A stretch of DNA of 64,000 bases, from the NCBI GenBank assembly GCA_025403435.1, contig CM046345.1, positions 18,160,809-18,224,808 of the forward strand, given 5' to 3'. The notes below the pieces were generated by a model. That model saw only the letters and a list, made by a program, of their open reading frames with translations, made no database searches and had not been told where the DNA came from. The stretch comes from Artocarpus heterophyllus (taxonomy: Eukaryota; Streptophyta; Magnoliopsida; Rosales; Moraceae). The translations under genes and the position numbers were made by a program. Positions within the stretch are counted from its first letter, which is position 1, and each line of letters starts with the position of its first letter. Below, one piece after another: positions 30,896-43,044 of this stretch.

Positions 30896-32872
30896 TTTCA
30901 CGCCCCGGAGTACGAGAAGTGACGTGACGTGACGGATTATTTAAATTAATTAAAGGAGAATTTAATTGAAAATCAAGAGTTTAGGGGTTTAAATTAAATA
31001 TAAAATGTGAAAATTTAAAGAAAAGCCATTGCATGAAAACAAATAATAAACATAGCGAGTATGGCTCCCACAGACCCACAACTTGTACACACACATGGTA
31101 CTGACAATATAATAAATACAGCCACAGTCCAAGTACAAATAAAGTTAAAATCTTACATGCCTCGATTTAAATAATACAAATAAATCTACTAGTCCCTCTA
31201 CTGCTCCTGAGTCCTGTCCATTGAGTCCTCTCCAAACCTAAATGGAAAACCACCTAGAGGGGGGAAATTTAAAACAAATAAAACGTGAGCGAAAGGCTCA
31301 GTAGGACTATATTTTATAAAATAATTTAATTTAAAGGAAGTCTCATTATTGAAGGAATTATTTAAAAGAAACATTAAATAAATAAATAAATAAATTTAAA
31401 TAAAACCGTTCTTACCCAAAATAGTTTACTCAGACAACCAGAAACATCATTTTCTTTTCCTAGGCAAACCATAAGAATATCATCACCGTAGTGGCCCAGT
31501 TGGCTTTCGGGACCTGCCCCCAAGGTCGATCGCTACACGACCCGATCTCTGATATTACATCATGCCTATGTATTTATTTTCATCATCATTTAAAACCCAC
31601 TTACCGAGTATTGTCATTTACATTCATTATGAAGTTCATTTCAGTTCACGGTATATTAAAATATAACTAATAATTCATTTTCAAACAACCGTTGAAAACA
31701 TTTTAATAGAAATCCTTTTCAAAGCCAAATCATTTTGAAATTAGGCTACCAAGAAATGGGGTAGAAGTCCTACCTCGATACTCGTGTCGGTGCCCTACAC
31801 CGTAATTCCAATCCGCTATACGTTAGCTCCGCGGAACCACGAACGAGCCTAGATACACACTAAGTCAATCAATATCTAGTTCGAGACATTCTATGTTACT
31901 AATCCATTTCATGATATCCTAGTGTGCCATTTGTATCTTTAAAATCATTCTACAAGGTTGAAATTTAAATCGGGGTTTAAAACAGTGAAAACAGGTGAAA
32001 AATCATAAAATTTTCTATGCCCGACCGGCCTGTCAGACTCCCTGCTTTTGCTGGCCAAATGTGCAGTTCGGCCTGTTTTTCTCCCAAAAATCCAAATCTT
32101 GATTTTAACTTGTTTTTCTCAAATCTTAGGCATGGAAAACATTCATAGATGATAGAAAAACATACTAGAACACTTTTAAACTCATTTAAACAAGATTTAA
32201 ACTCAAAAATCTCAAAAATCCAAAAATAGGAAAAAATGAAAAATCTTTAATCCAATCCATTTTTCTTCAATCTAAGCTTAGATTCTAGTTGTTCTAAGTT
32301 CATTTAACTCAAACCAAGAGTTTTCTAAGTTCAAACGAACTTAAATTTCCAAAATGCACAAAATTGAAAATTTTGGAAAAAGTTTAGAAATTTCAAAACT
32401 AACCTCGAATCGAAGCTTCAATCCACGTTCTTTGTAGCCAAATCTCGTCCCCAAGATTCCTCCTTGCTAACTTGAAGCTTGGATTCGACTTTTGATTCAA
32501 AAATTTGAGAGGAATTGAGAGAGAAGAGAGAAACCGAGAGGGAGAGTGCCACGGGAAGAGAGAGAGGAGAGAGAGAGGGAGAGGAGAGAGAATAAATAGA
32601 GAGAAATGGTAGGTGGTTTTTACTGTGCGAAAGCCAAATGCCACCCACGGTTTTGTAAAACAGAATATTTTTAACATTTTACAAATTGTTGTGTTTTAAA
32701 ACTCAAAACATCATTTTAAAACAATAGAAATCATTTGAATTTATCAAATTAACAAAACAACCTAAAATTCAAATCCAACCAAATAATCAAATTAATGTTG
32801 AAACATTAATTATGGCACACTAATTCATCATTTTACATTACAATAATATTAAATAAATGCCGGGGCGTTACA
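30896..32872 (-). repeat. Gypsy-2 3' LTR (1977 bp)
   Basis: Colinear with the other gypsy-2 LTR. Its GC box array is cut down to about 55 bp (32020-32075): roughly 100 bp of boxes between CAGTTCGGCCTG and TTTTCTCCC are missing. Confidence 0.9.
32020..32075 (-). repeat. GC box array remnant in gypsy-2 3' LTR
   Basis: CCGACCGGCCTGTC, a half-box near CTGGCC, then GCAGTTCGGCCTG, followed abruptly by ordinary LTR sequence. Confidence 0.75.
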
Positions 32873-32889
32873 ACTCTCCACCCCTAAAA

Positions 32890-35800
32890 GAAATTTTGCC
32901 CTCAAAATTTACACCTCATTTCAAAATCAAAACAAATGCGGATACAATTCCCGCATACTCGACTCTAGTTCCCAGGTGGCTTCATCAACGCCGTGATGCT
33001 ACCACACGACCTTTACCAACAGTATCTCATGACGACGCAAACTAATTACTTTTCGGTCGATGATCTAAATCGGCACTTCTTCGTACGTCGTATCTTCCTG
33101 AACCTATACATCGCGAAATGAAACTACCTTACCCTGCTCAGGCGGACACTTCCTAAGCATCGACACATGAAACACATCATGAACATGAGAAAGTTCGGGC
33201 GGAAGATCAAGCTGATAAGCGACCACACCAGCACGCTGAGTGATCTCGAACGGACCAATATACCTTGGTGCGAGCTTTCCACTCACTCTGAACCGCATAG
33301 TCCCCTTGTGAGGCGATACCTTCAAGAGAACAAAATCTCCAACCGCGAACTCTAAAGGTCCACGTCTCCTATCTGTGTAACTCTTTTGTCGACTTAGAGC
33401 TGCCCCCAATCGATCTCGAATCACCGCAACTTTCTCGTTGCTATCACGGATCTCATCCGACCCAAGAATAACCCTATCTTCCAGTTCTGCCCAACACATC
33501 GGTGACCGACACGATCGCCCATACAACGCCTCAAATGGTGCCATACCAATACTCGCCTGAAAACTGTTGTTGTACGCGAACTCCGCTAGATGCAAATATT
33601 TCTTCCAATTCCCGCCAAAGTCTAACGTACAGGCACGTAACATATCCTCGAGAATCTGAATAACCCGCTCAGACTGCCCATCAGTCTGAGGATAAAACAC
33701 CGTACTGAAGTTCAAATCCATACCCAAAGCCTCCTGAAAACTCTTCCAGTACTTAGCATTAAACCTGGTGTCTCGATCAGAGGTGATGGACAAAGGAACT
33801 CCATGCAACCTCACAATGTTCTGCAGATACAAATCCCCGAGAATCTTCCTCGAACACATCGACCTAAACGGAATGAAATGCGCCGATTTCGTCAACCTGT
33901 CGACCACGACCCAAACTGCATCATGCCAATGCTCCGTCCTCGGCAAACCTATGAGAAAATCTATCGTCACATGCTCCCATTTTCACCTTGGAATAGGAAG
34001 TGGCTGAAGCTGACCTACAGGCTCCTGATGCTCGGCTTTCACCTGAAGACACGTCGTACACTTGGCCACATACTCTCGAACATCTCTCTTCATGCCTCTC
34101 CACCAATTCTGCCTCTTCAAATCGCGGTACATCTTTGTGCTCCCTGGATGAATAGTAAATTAAGACCTATGAGCTTCATCCAAAACGGCTTTCGTCACCT
34201 CAGCCATAGCTGACACTACAAGATGCTCCCAGAAATATAACGATCCATCTGCATGCACGCTCTATTCTTCAAACTGCTCCCCGTTCTGAATCCGTGACCA
34301 AATCCCCTGAAAATGTCGATCCTACCACTGACTTTGCTTCACCATCTAAATAAGAGCTGGGGTCGCTTCCACATGATATACCAAAAATCAATCATAGTCT
34401 TCACGATACCGTAGCCCATACTCACTCACTGTCGCATCCCTGCTCCAGTCCTCAAAAGCCAAACAAGCGAGAATCCCTGAAGACTTCCTGCTAAGCACGT
34501 CTGCGACCACATTAGATTTCCTGGGATGATACTGCAACGCAAAATCATAATCCTCCATATACTCTATCCATCTACGCTGCCTCAAGTTAAGATCCCTCTG
34601 AGTGAACAGATACCTCAAACTCTTATGATCGGAGAAGACCTGAAACGACGCTCCATACAAATAACACCTCTAAATCTTCAGTGCGTGAATCACCGCCGGG
34701 AGCTCCAAGTCATGAGTAGGATAATTCCACTCGCGAAGTCGTAGTTGTCTCGATCCGTACGCAACCACATTCCATGCTGCAGCAGCACGCACCCAAGTCC
34801 GCACCCTGAAGCATCTACATAAACCTCATACGGCTCGTTGATGCTAGGAATAACCAGCACTGGAGCTGACGTCAACCGGTTCTTCAATTCCTGAAAAGCA
34901 AGCTCACAATCTTCATCCCACTCAAACCTGACATTTTTCTTGATCAATCTCGTCAACGGAGCTGTAATCTTTGAAAAATCCTTTACAAATTTCCTGTAAT
35001 AACCAGCAAGACCTAAGAAGCTACGAATCTCCGCTACATTCCTTGGTCGTTCCCACTCCACTATGGCTTCAATCTTGGACGAATCCATAGAAATACCATG
35101 CTCCGAGATGACATGACCTAGAAACTTGACCTCAGTCAACCAAAACTCACACTTTTCCCTCTTAGCATACAACTGGTGCTCCCACAGAGTCTGAAGCACG
35201 ATCCGGAGATGCTGCTCATGCTCTTCCCAAGTCTTAGAATACACAAGGATATCATCGATGAACATGATCACGAACTAATCCAAATACGGCCTAAATATCC
35301 TGTTCATCAAATCCATGAAAACTGTTGGAGCATTCGTCAACCTAAACGACATAACCAAAAACTCAAAGTGCCCATACCGAGTCCTAAAAGCTATCTTGGG
35401 AATATCCTCTTCCTTAACCTTGAGCTGATGATAACCTGAACGCAAATCAATCTTTGAGAAGTACCGTGAACCTCCCAGCTGATCAAACAACTCGTCGATC
35501 CTAGGCAAGGGATACTTGTTCTTCATCGTAACATGATTCAGCTGTCGATAATCCACACACAACTTGAGAGTCCCATCATGCTTCTTAGCAAAAAAAATTG
35601 GTGCTCCCCATGGAGATGTGCTATTCTGAATATACCCTTTATCAGCAAGCTCCTGAAGTTGCTTTCTCAATTCTTTCATTTCTGTTGGCACCATCCGATA
35701 AGGTGCCATAGAAATCAGTGCTGTCCCTGGAAACAACTCAATACCAAACTCGATTTCTTGATGCGGTGGTAATCCTGGCAACTCATTGGGGAAGACATCC

Positions 35801-35934
35801 TTGAACTCATCAACCACCAGAATCGCTACACTTCCTCTCAAAGCATAGGGCTCGCAATCTAGATTGGCAAGAAAAGCACAACAAACTAGATTCCTTCGCC
35901 CTCCTAGACAAAACTTCATGAGACGCTCACTCAT
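32890..35934 (-). pseudogene. Gypsy-2 pol remnant (RT, RNase H, integrase, chromodomain-like tail)
   Basis: Reverse transcriptase 35934-35275 ([35 protein letters not shown]) continues across a stop at the FIDDILVYS motif to 34690. RNase H lies at about 35000-34390 ([29 protein letters not shown]). Integrase is the longest clean frame, 33970-33104, 288 residues, with Asp in SDRDTRF and Glu in TDGQSERVIQ. A TGA replaces the Trp before KWEHVTIDFL. The tail reads VVW-HHGVDEATWELESS up to about 32920, chromodomain-like, with stops. Confidence 0.9.
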
Positions 35935-35952
35935 TAACCAATCACCACCACC

Positions 35953-36351
35953 CTAGTAAGTGATCATCGTCCCCCTATCAGACACTAGGGTTACTTTTCT
36001 AAGTTGATAGTCTACAACTGCATTATACCTAGACAACCAGTCCATCCCTAGAATTAAATCATATGAGCTCATGGGGAGTACAATCAAATCACTTTTCAAA
36101 ATCTCATCCCCAATCTTTATTTTACAAGATTTACACATACAATTTACACACACCCACCCCAAGGGAGAAGTTATGACTAGGGGTTCATTAAACTCTTCTA
36201 TCTCTAATCCCAAGGCATGTACAAAAGAACTCGAAATGAGAGAATGAGAGGCACCTGCATCAAATAAAATGCGAGCTAAAGATCTAGAAACTAAGATCGT
36301 ACCAACGACAACCGCGTTACCAACATGAGATTCTGAACCTCCAGATGCCAT
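35953..36351 (-). pseudogene. Gypsy-2 protease region
   Basis: The active site is LFDAGASHS (DAG rather than DTG/DSG), followed by SSFVHALGLEIEEFNEPLV, KIKIGDEILKSDLIVLPM and YDLILGMDWLSRYNAVVD. It is open for 132 residues. A stop at 35950-35952 separates it from RT, where gypsy-1 also has a TAG, so the break may predate both copies. Confidence 0.85.
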
Positions 36352-37506
36352 TGCATGAACCTACACTGGTGCCTTTCCTTTTCCTCTACTAACATTGCTA
36401 GGTCCGGGATTATTCTGCCGATGCTGCTGAGATGGAGACGACTGCACACTCGCTATACTCGGCGCTCGATATTGAGGGACGCTGCGCTGAAAATTCTACG
36501 GCTGCTGCCCTCGTGTCGGATATGAAAACTGCTGAGGAGAGAACTGAGGGTACTGCAACTGTGGGTATTGTTGAGGCGGAGGTAGGGTCTGAGGTTGAGA
36601 CTGACGACTGGCATCCTCCCCGGCCTGAGATCCAAGACGGGCACTCCTGATTAGGCAATTTTTCTTAATGTGTTCGGGTTGCTGACAGAAATGACAATAG
36701 AAGCTGTAGGGATTGCTGCTCCCGCTGCCAGAAGAAATGTTGCTACCACTGTTTGCGCCACCCTGCTTGCTCTTCCTCGGAGTTGGACAGCTACTGGTGC
36801 TCTTCCTACCGCTCTTTTGTGATCCTCCTGAAGATTTTGCACGATCCTCGTAATACTGTGCATAATCACTCTCCACGGATATCGCTGACGACACAAGCTC
36901 TCCAAAACTCCTGAGTCGCAGAGCAACCAACTGTCGTCGAATAGGAGCCTTGAGCCCTTCCTAAAACTTAATGCACTTCTCACGCTCCGATGCCACAGCT
37001 GATGGAGCAAACCTGGCTAACTCATTAAATCTTGCCTCATATTCCCTGACTGACAAATTACCCTGCTACAACCTGTAGAACTCAGCTGCCTTTTGATCTC
37101 TATACCCCTACAAAAAATATCGATCATTAAACAGCTCCTCAAATTTGTCCTAACTGATAACGCCACCGCGCTCCAAACGCTTAGCCTATTGCCACCAAGT
37201 GTTAGCACCACCCTCGAGCTTATATGCAGCGAACTCCACACGATACTCATCAGGCACCCCAAGGGTATCCAAATGCTTTACAATCGAATCCAGCCAATAC
37301 TCTGCCAACTGCGGATCCCCATTACCATCAAAAGTCAGAATAGACGCACGCCAAAATTCCTTAAAGTACGTATGCCGACGACCAACATCAGAATCCTCCG
37401 GTCTAGCCCTAGCTGCCATATGCCGAAAAGCTGCAAACATAGACCTCATCACGCCCTCATCATTTTCGAACTCGGTGTCAGCTGTCGAACGATGTCTAGG
37501 TGTCAT
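36352..37506 (-). pseudogene. Gypsy-2 gag
   Basis: Starts at ATG 37506-37504 with MTPRHRSTADTEFENDEG. Capsid-like text runs to GANTWWQ, where a stop falls at about 37187. A later frame contains the zinc knuckle CHFCQQPEHIKKNC (CX2CX4HX4C kept, with Glu before His instead of Gly) and a long Gln/Pro-rich tail. Gypsy-1 carries the same layout. Confidence 0.85.
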
Positions 37507-37612
37507 TCTCTCACTTCTTAAAACAAAATTTTGGACTATCAGAGGTATTTCATTGTCAAACCTATGTGTGCACAATTCCCAAGGTTCATAACCTTGAGCT
37601 CTAATACCATTC

Positions 37613-39671
37613 TGTCACGCCCCGGAGTACGAAAGGTGACGTGACAGATTATTTAAATTAATTAAAGGAGAATTTAATTGAAAATCAAGAGTTTAGGGGT
37701 TTAAATTAAATATAAAATGTGAAAATTTAAAGAAAAGCCATTGCATGGAAACAAATAATAAACATAGCGCGTATGGGTCCCACAGACCCACAACTTGTGC
37801 ACATATATGGTACTGATAATATAATAAATACAGCCACAGTCCAAGTACAAATAAAGTTAAAATCTTACATGCCTCGATTTAAATAATACAAATAAATCTA
37901 TTAGTCCCTCTACTACTCCTGAGTCCTGTCCATTGAGTCCTCTCAGAACCTAAATGGAAAACCACCTAGAGGGGGGAAATTTAAAACAAATAAAACATGA
38001 ACGAAAGGCTCAATAGGACTATATTTTATAAAATAATTTAATTTAAAGGAAGTCTCATTATTGAAGGAATTATTTAAAAGAAACATTAAATAAATAAATA
38101 AATAAATTTAAATAAAACCGTTCTTACCCAAAATAGTTTACTCAGACAACCAGAAACATCATTTTCTTTTCCTAGGCAAACCATAAGAATATCATCACCG
38201 TAGTGGCCCAGTTAGGTTTCGGGACCTGCCCCCAAGGTCGATCGCTACACGACCCGATCTCTGATATTACATCATGCCTATGTATTTATTTTCATCATCA
38301 TTTAAAACCCACTTACCGAGTATTGTCATTTACATTCATTATGAAGTTCATTTCAGTTCACGGTATATTAAAATATAACTGATAATTCATTTTCAAACAA
38401 CCGTTGAAAACATTTTAACAGAAATCCTTTTCAAAGCCAAATCATTTTGAAACTAGGCTACCAAAGAATGGGGTAGAAGTCCCTACACCGTAATCCCGGT
38501 CCGCTATACGTTAGCTTTGTAGAGCCACGAACGATCCTAGATACACACTAAGTCGATCAATATCTAATTCGGGACATTCTATGTTACTAAACGATTTCAT
38601 GATGTCCTAGTGTGTCATTTGTATCTTTAAAATCATTCTACAATGTTGGAATTTAAATCGGGGTTTAAAACAGTGAAAACGGGTGAAAAATCACAAAATT
38701 TTCCATGCTCGGCCGGCCTGCAGGACTCCCTGCTTTGGCCGGCCAAACGTGCAGTTTGGCCTGCCGAACCAGACATTCCCAGGTTTGGCCTGCCGGACAG
38801 ATGAACACCGACCTGCCGATCCTTTGATCTAGCCTGCCGAACTGGGAAAACCCAGAAATCCCAGCCACGGGTTTTGGTTCTCCCAAAATTCAAATCTTGA
38901 TTTTAACCTATTTTTCTCAAATCTCAGGCATGGAAAACATTCATAGATGATAGAAAAACATACTAGAACACTTTTAAACTCATTTAAACAAGATTTAAAC
39001 TCAAAAATCTCAAAAATCCAAAATTAGGAAAAAATAAAAAATCTTGAATCCAATCCGTTTTTCTTCAATCTAAGCTTAGATTCTAGTTGTTCTAAGTTCA
39101 TTTAACTCAAACCAAGAGTTTTCTAAGTTTAAACGAACTTAAATTTAAAAAATGCACAAAATTGAAAATTTTGGAAAAAGTTTAGAAATTTCAAAACTAA
39201 CATCGAATCGAAGCTTCAATCCACATTCTTGGTAGCCAAATCTCGTCCCCGAGCTTCCTCCTTGCTAACCCGAAGCTTGGATTCGACTTTTGATTCAAAA
39301 ATTTGAGAGAGGAATTGAGAGAGAAGAGAGAAACCGAGAGGGAGAGTGCCACGGGAAGAGAGAGAGTGAAGAGAGAGGGAGAGGAGAGAGAATAAATAGA
39401 GAGAAACAGTAGGTGGTTTTTACTGTACGAAAACCAAATGCCACCTACGGTTTTGTAAAACGGAATATTTTTAACATTTTATAAATTGTTGTGTTTTTAA
39501 ACTCAAAACATCATTTTAAAACAATAAAAATCATTTGAATTTATCAAATTAACAAAACAACCTAAAATTCAAATCTAACCAAATAATCAAATTAATGTTG
39601 AAACATTAATTATGGCACACTAATTCATCATTTTACATTACAATAATATTAAATAAATTCTGGGCGTTACA
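37613..39671 (-). repeat. Gypsy-2 5' LTR (2059 bp)
   Basis: Plus-strand ends TGTCACGCCCCGG and GGGCGTTACA. It keeps a fuller GC box array (38708-38842) than its sister. It lacks a 24-bp segment present in the sister near 31770-31795 (CTCGATACTCGTGTCGG). Confidence 0.92.
38708..38842 (-). repeat. GC box array in gypsy-2 5' LTR
   Basis: Boxes such as GGCCTGCCGAACC, GGCCTGCCGGAC, ACCTGCCGATCC and GCCTGCCGAACTG, about seven in all, mostly one orientation. Confidence 0.85.
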
Positions 39672-42250
39672 AAGCCATTTTATGAATTCTCTTTCTCTTA
39701 CCCTATCACTACTCATTTCTTGAATTTGAAGGTTGATAGTTGAGAGCATTTATGGAAGGTGATATAATATGGATTTGTGTTTTGGTCGTATCCATAAAGT
39801 GTGTCATTTATATTTTTGTGTAATTTTTCATTTGTTTTTCTTAGTTTCTTTTATGTGTTTCTCCTCGTTTTTCATATGTATAAAACCAAATAAGTTTGGA
39901 GGTGTTTTCTTTTAAATTAAAAAAAAAAAACAAAAGAAAAAAAATGAAAAAAAGAAATTAAAAAAAGGAAAAAAAATCTTGTAAATTTCTTGTTTTTGAG
40001 TTTTTGCAGATACTTGTAAATCAAGTTTATGGGAATGATTGAATAGAATAATGATCTAATAGGAGTCAGTTGTGAGTTTCCATTTGTTCTTGTGAGGTCC
40101 AAGGTACATTACATATCTAAAGTGATTTAAGTCAAAAATTTTCTCTTTTCATCTACCTGTCACCCTAGCCTTACATTACAAGTCTTAAAAGTCCTTGATC
40201 TTTGATGACACGCTAACCTACATTAGTAGAGAGCAACACGAATAATGGGCTTATGGTAGTTTTGAATTTCACTATCTAGAGATTTCTTATTATCCATCTA
40301 ATAACATAAGTATATCCGAGGCTCTATTTGTATAGTGAGAGTGATTTAGCATACACTTCCACTTAGAGAGTCTTGAATGAAGTGCAATTGATGTTCTTTG
40401 TTAAAGTTCTAGACATTCCCAATGTTTGCATTTCCTTTGAGCTTTGAAGCATTTTGTGACTTTGAGTTTTATTTTTGCTTAGTTATCGAATGGATACAAA
40501 ATTTACACTTGGCTTTCTTTTGTTTTTATTGCTCGGTTTGGTTTTCATTTTCTTTCTTTTGGTTTGCTTGAGGACAAACAAATATTTAAGTTTTGGGGTA
40601 TATGATGAATGGGCATTTTACTCAGAAATCAAGCATTTTTTTAGCTTAAATATTGTACAAATCCCCAAGCATTTGTGTTATTTTGATGTGTCTATGTATT
40701 TCTTGTAAGAAATTATGAATAAATAGGAATCTAGGTGAAAATGTGGCAAAATATGAGCTTTTGGAGTGTTTAGGATGAACATTGAATGAGGGAAACAAGC
40801 CAGGGCAAGAACCCACATAAAAAAGGGCCAAAAAGCCCTTTAAGGTTAGCCGTACAATAAGCCGCATGTGGTCGTGCAAGCCTTGAGGGCTCCGTGCACG
40901 CTAGAGCAAGCTGGATTGCCCAACACTTAGCATTGTAGTGGTGGTGCCCATTTGTGCGTGGCCATCCACTAAACTTTTCCTCGACTACATGTTAGCTCAG
41001 AGGACCCACGTGTCCGCGTGCATTATAGCACAGCCGCACGTCCTTGACACCCCCTTAGTTCTTATCGTGTTGATTATAAATTTTGGGCAATCTTGACCAC
41101 AAATTCTTGATCCAATGGCCCAAAATTGATGGTGAATGACCCCTAGCCTCTTAAAAGCCCTAGAGCCCTCATTTTTCAAGGGTGGAGGAATTGGGGGAAG
41201 AAACCCATGAATGAGAGCTAAAATTCTAGCGAGAGAAAGAGCTTGATGTTGAAGATTCTTGGAGGATACAAGACTTAAAGTTCATATCCACCAAGAGTTT
41301 CCTTCTTCCTTTTTCTTAACCCTGGTCTTGATTAAAATTTGTATTTGTATTTGTGTGTACTTTTATAGATTTCATGAAGAGATTAATAATGGATTTGTCT
41401 ATGTTTGCTTAGATTTCTTATTCTAGGGCTTGATATAGTTTCATTTGGTTTATATTTGGATTATTTTAGTTAATTGTTTATGTAGTTTCAATTATAGTTC
41501 TTTCGTGCTGTTTATGCTTAATGCTTTTAATTTATGTGGCCAAATGAATCAACTGATCATGGATGTGTAGAATTTAACACTCGGGAGAGGTGGTTTCATA
41601 TATTTGAACTAGGCAACATAAATTAGGTCTTTTAGAGTTCATAAGGCCAAAAAAAACTTAGATAATCGCTTTAGGAAGACAATCTAGATTGTTATTAAGT
41701 CAGGAGACTAATGACACTTAGATAATCTATTTGAGAGTCTTGGTTTTTGTGAGGCTAGGAAGTGATCAATGCCTTGATAATCAAATTAAAGGTTGAGCTT
41801 AAGGAATGTTTAAGTGACTAAGTTATATAGGGATATCAATTTGGGTATTTATACATATAATATCGTTTGACGCTCGGGAGACATAATGTGATAAATTTAG
41901 GACCCTCTATTAATGAATTACACGGAATAAAGTCAATAATCATGAATTAGGAAGAGCATATGAAGAATTAAGCTAAATCATGTCCCTAGACACATTATCA
42001 CATAGATTGTCCATATTGTAAATTTTTTTTTTTTTGTGGTTTTGTTTAATTAGTTTTATTAGTTTTATTTTCTTTCTATTTATTTTCTTCAAATTCTAAT
42101 TGCCTAAATAATGCTCAGCCATTGTAGTTGCGGTACTTAGCTAATTTTTAGATTTTGATCATGGTGGAACTCACCAATCCTATACTAAAACGTGACCTTG
42201 TGCGCTTATAGGTATAGGTAGAAAAGCGCCTTCATTACTTATCGCTAGGA

Positions 42251-43044
42251 AGAATAACCTTTTATTGATCCAAATGGACACCTTCCGTACGGAAGGGAAC
42301 TCAATCCTATCTCGAGACACCAGTTAAACCTTATGGTGTTATTCTAACGGTAGAGACCAGTGAGTCATTGTCATACAACCCTTTCTCACTCAATATTTTA
42401 CAAATATGTATTTTATTTTGTAAATCATCTCATGGTTTATAATTTCTAGTAATATAAACATTTTATATTTCAAGATATACAAAATTCTAAAATTTAACTC
42501 TAAATTTCAGTTTCATATAAAAATACTATTTTCCAAATCAAATTTGCAACCATTAATCAATTTAATCTCATTAAATTAATTTACAACACATATTCCATAT
42601 TTATAATTAAACAATTTTAATGTAATAGATAAATATGCACGTATACATGGCATATTATAAAACATATGAGTACGCACACTAGAACTAATATGACATGTTA
42701 TAATGCATAGATATATAATAAATTTTCAACATAAAATTAAACATTCCATTTAACAATTCAGATGGATTTAACCAAGTTCCTTGGATATTTAAAATTGCAA
42801 TCCAATTGAAGAATAATGAATATGAAATAAATTCCTAATCTATTTAATCTCATAATTTTCATGGGTCTTCTTATAATCCTCTTTGAGTTGTTGTCGTCGT
42901 TCGCCTTAAATGGTAAAATTAGAACAAGATGAGAAAAAGGTGAGAAAACATGCCTTAAACCCTTTTTTAGGGTTTCGGCTTCATGTCGGGGTGCCGTAAC
43001 GATGATTTTTGCAACTCTATATTAGAAAGTGTGAATAATTTTGG
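42251..43044. other. Unassigned repeat-like DNA between the Tat LTR and the LINE
   Basis: No coding region is recognised. It holds a perfect 16-bp palindrome CCTTCCGTACGGAAGG at 42281-42296, and AT-rich stretches follow. Some of it may belong to the Tat LTR or to the 5' part of the LINE. Confidence 0.4.

Larger units (their letters stand above)
30896..39671 (-). mobile_element. Gypsy-2: Ty3/gypsy chromovirus-like element, minus strand, decayed
   Basis: In the element's own direction: 5' LTR 39671-37613, PBS at about 37610-37595 (TGGTATTAGAGC), gag, pol, purine tract next to 32873, 3' LTR 32872-30896. The flanks GAGCC and AAGCC (4 of 5 matching) form a probable duplication. The outer end reads TTTCAC instead of TGTCAC, a mutated terminus. 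Same family as gypsy-1 and usually the better-preserved copy, but with frame breaks in RT, RNase H and integrase. Confidence 0.93.
29990..42250 (+). mobile_element. Old Tat/Athila-type Ty3/gypsy remnant (3' region and LTR), interrupted by gypsy-2
   Basis: There is no coding domain, but the non-coding landmarks of this group are seen. AAAGCGACACTAAGAGGCAC is at about 30005. The stretch CTTACATTACAAGTCTTAAA with AAGTCCTTGAT and GCTAACCTACAT is at about 40170. GCTTGAGGACAAACAAATA is followed by the purine tract TTTTGGGGTATATGATGA, so an LTR begins near 40603. Its right end is not defined and is placed at about 42250. Gypsy-2 (30896-39671) splits the 3' region. The assignment rests on recalled landmark resemblance and is moderate. 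Confidence 0.55.
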
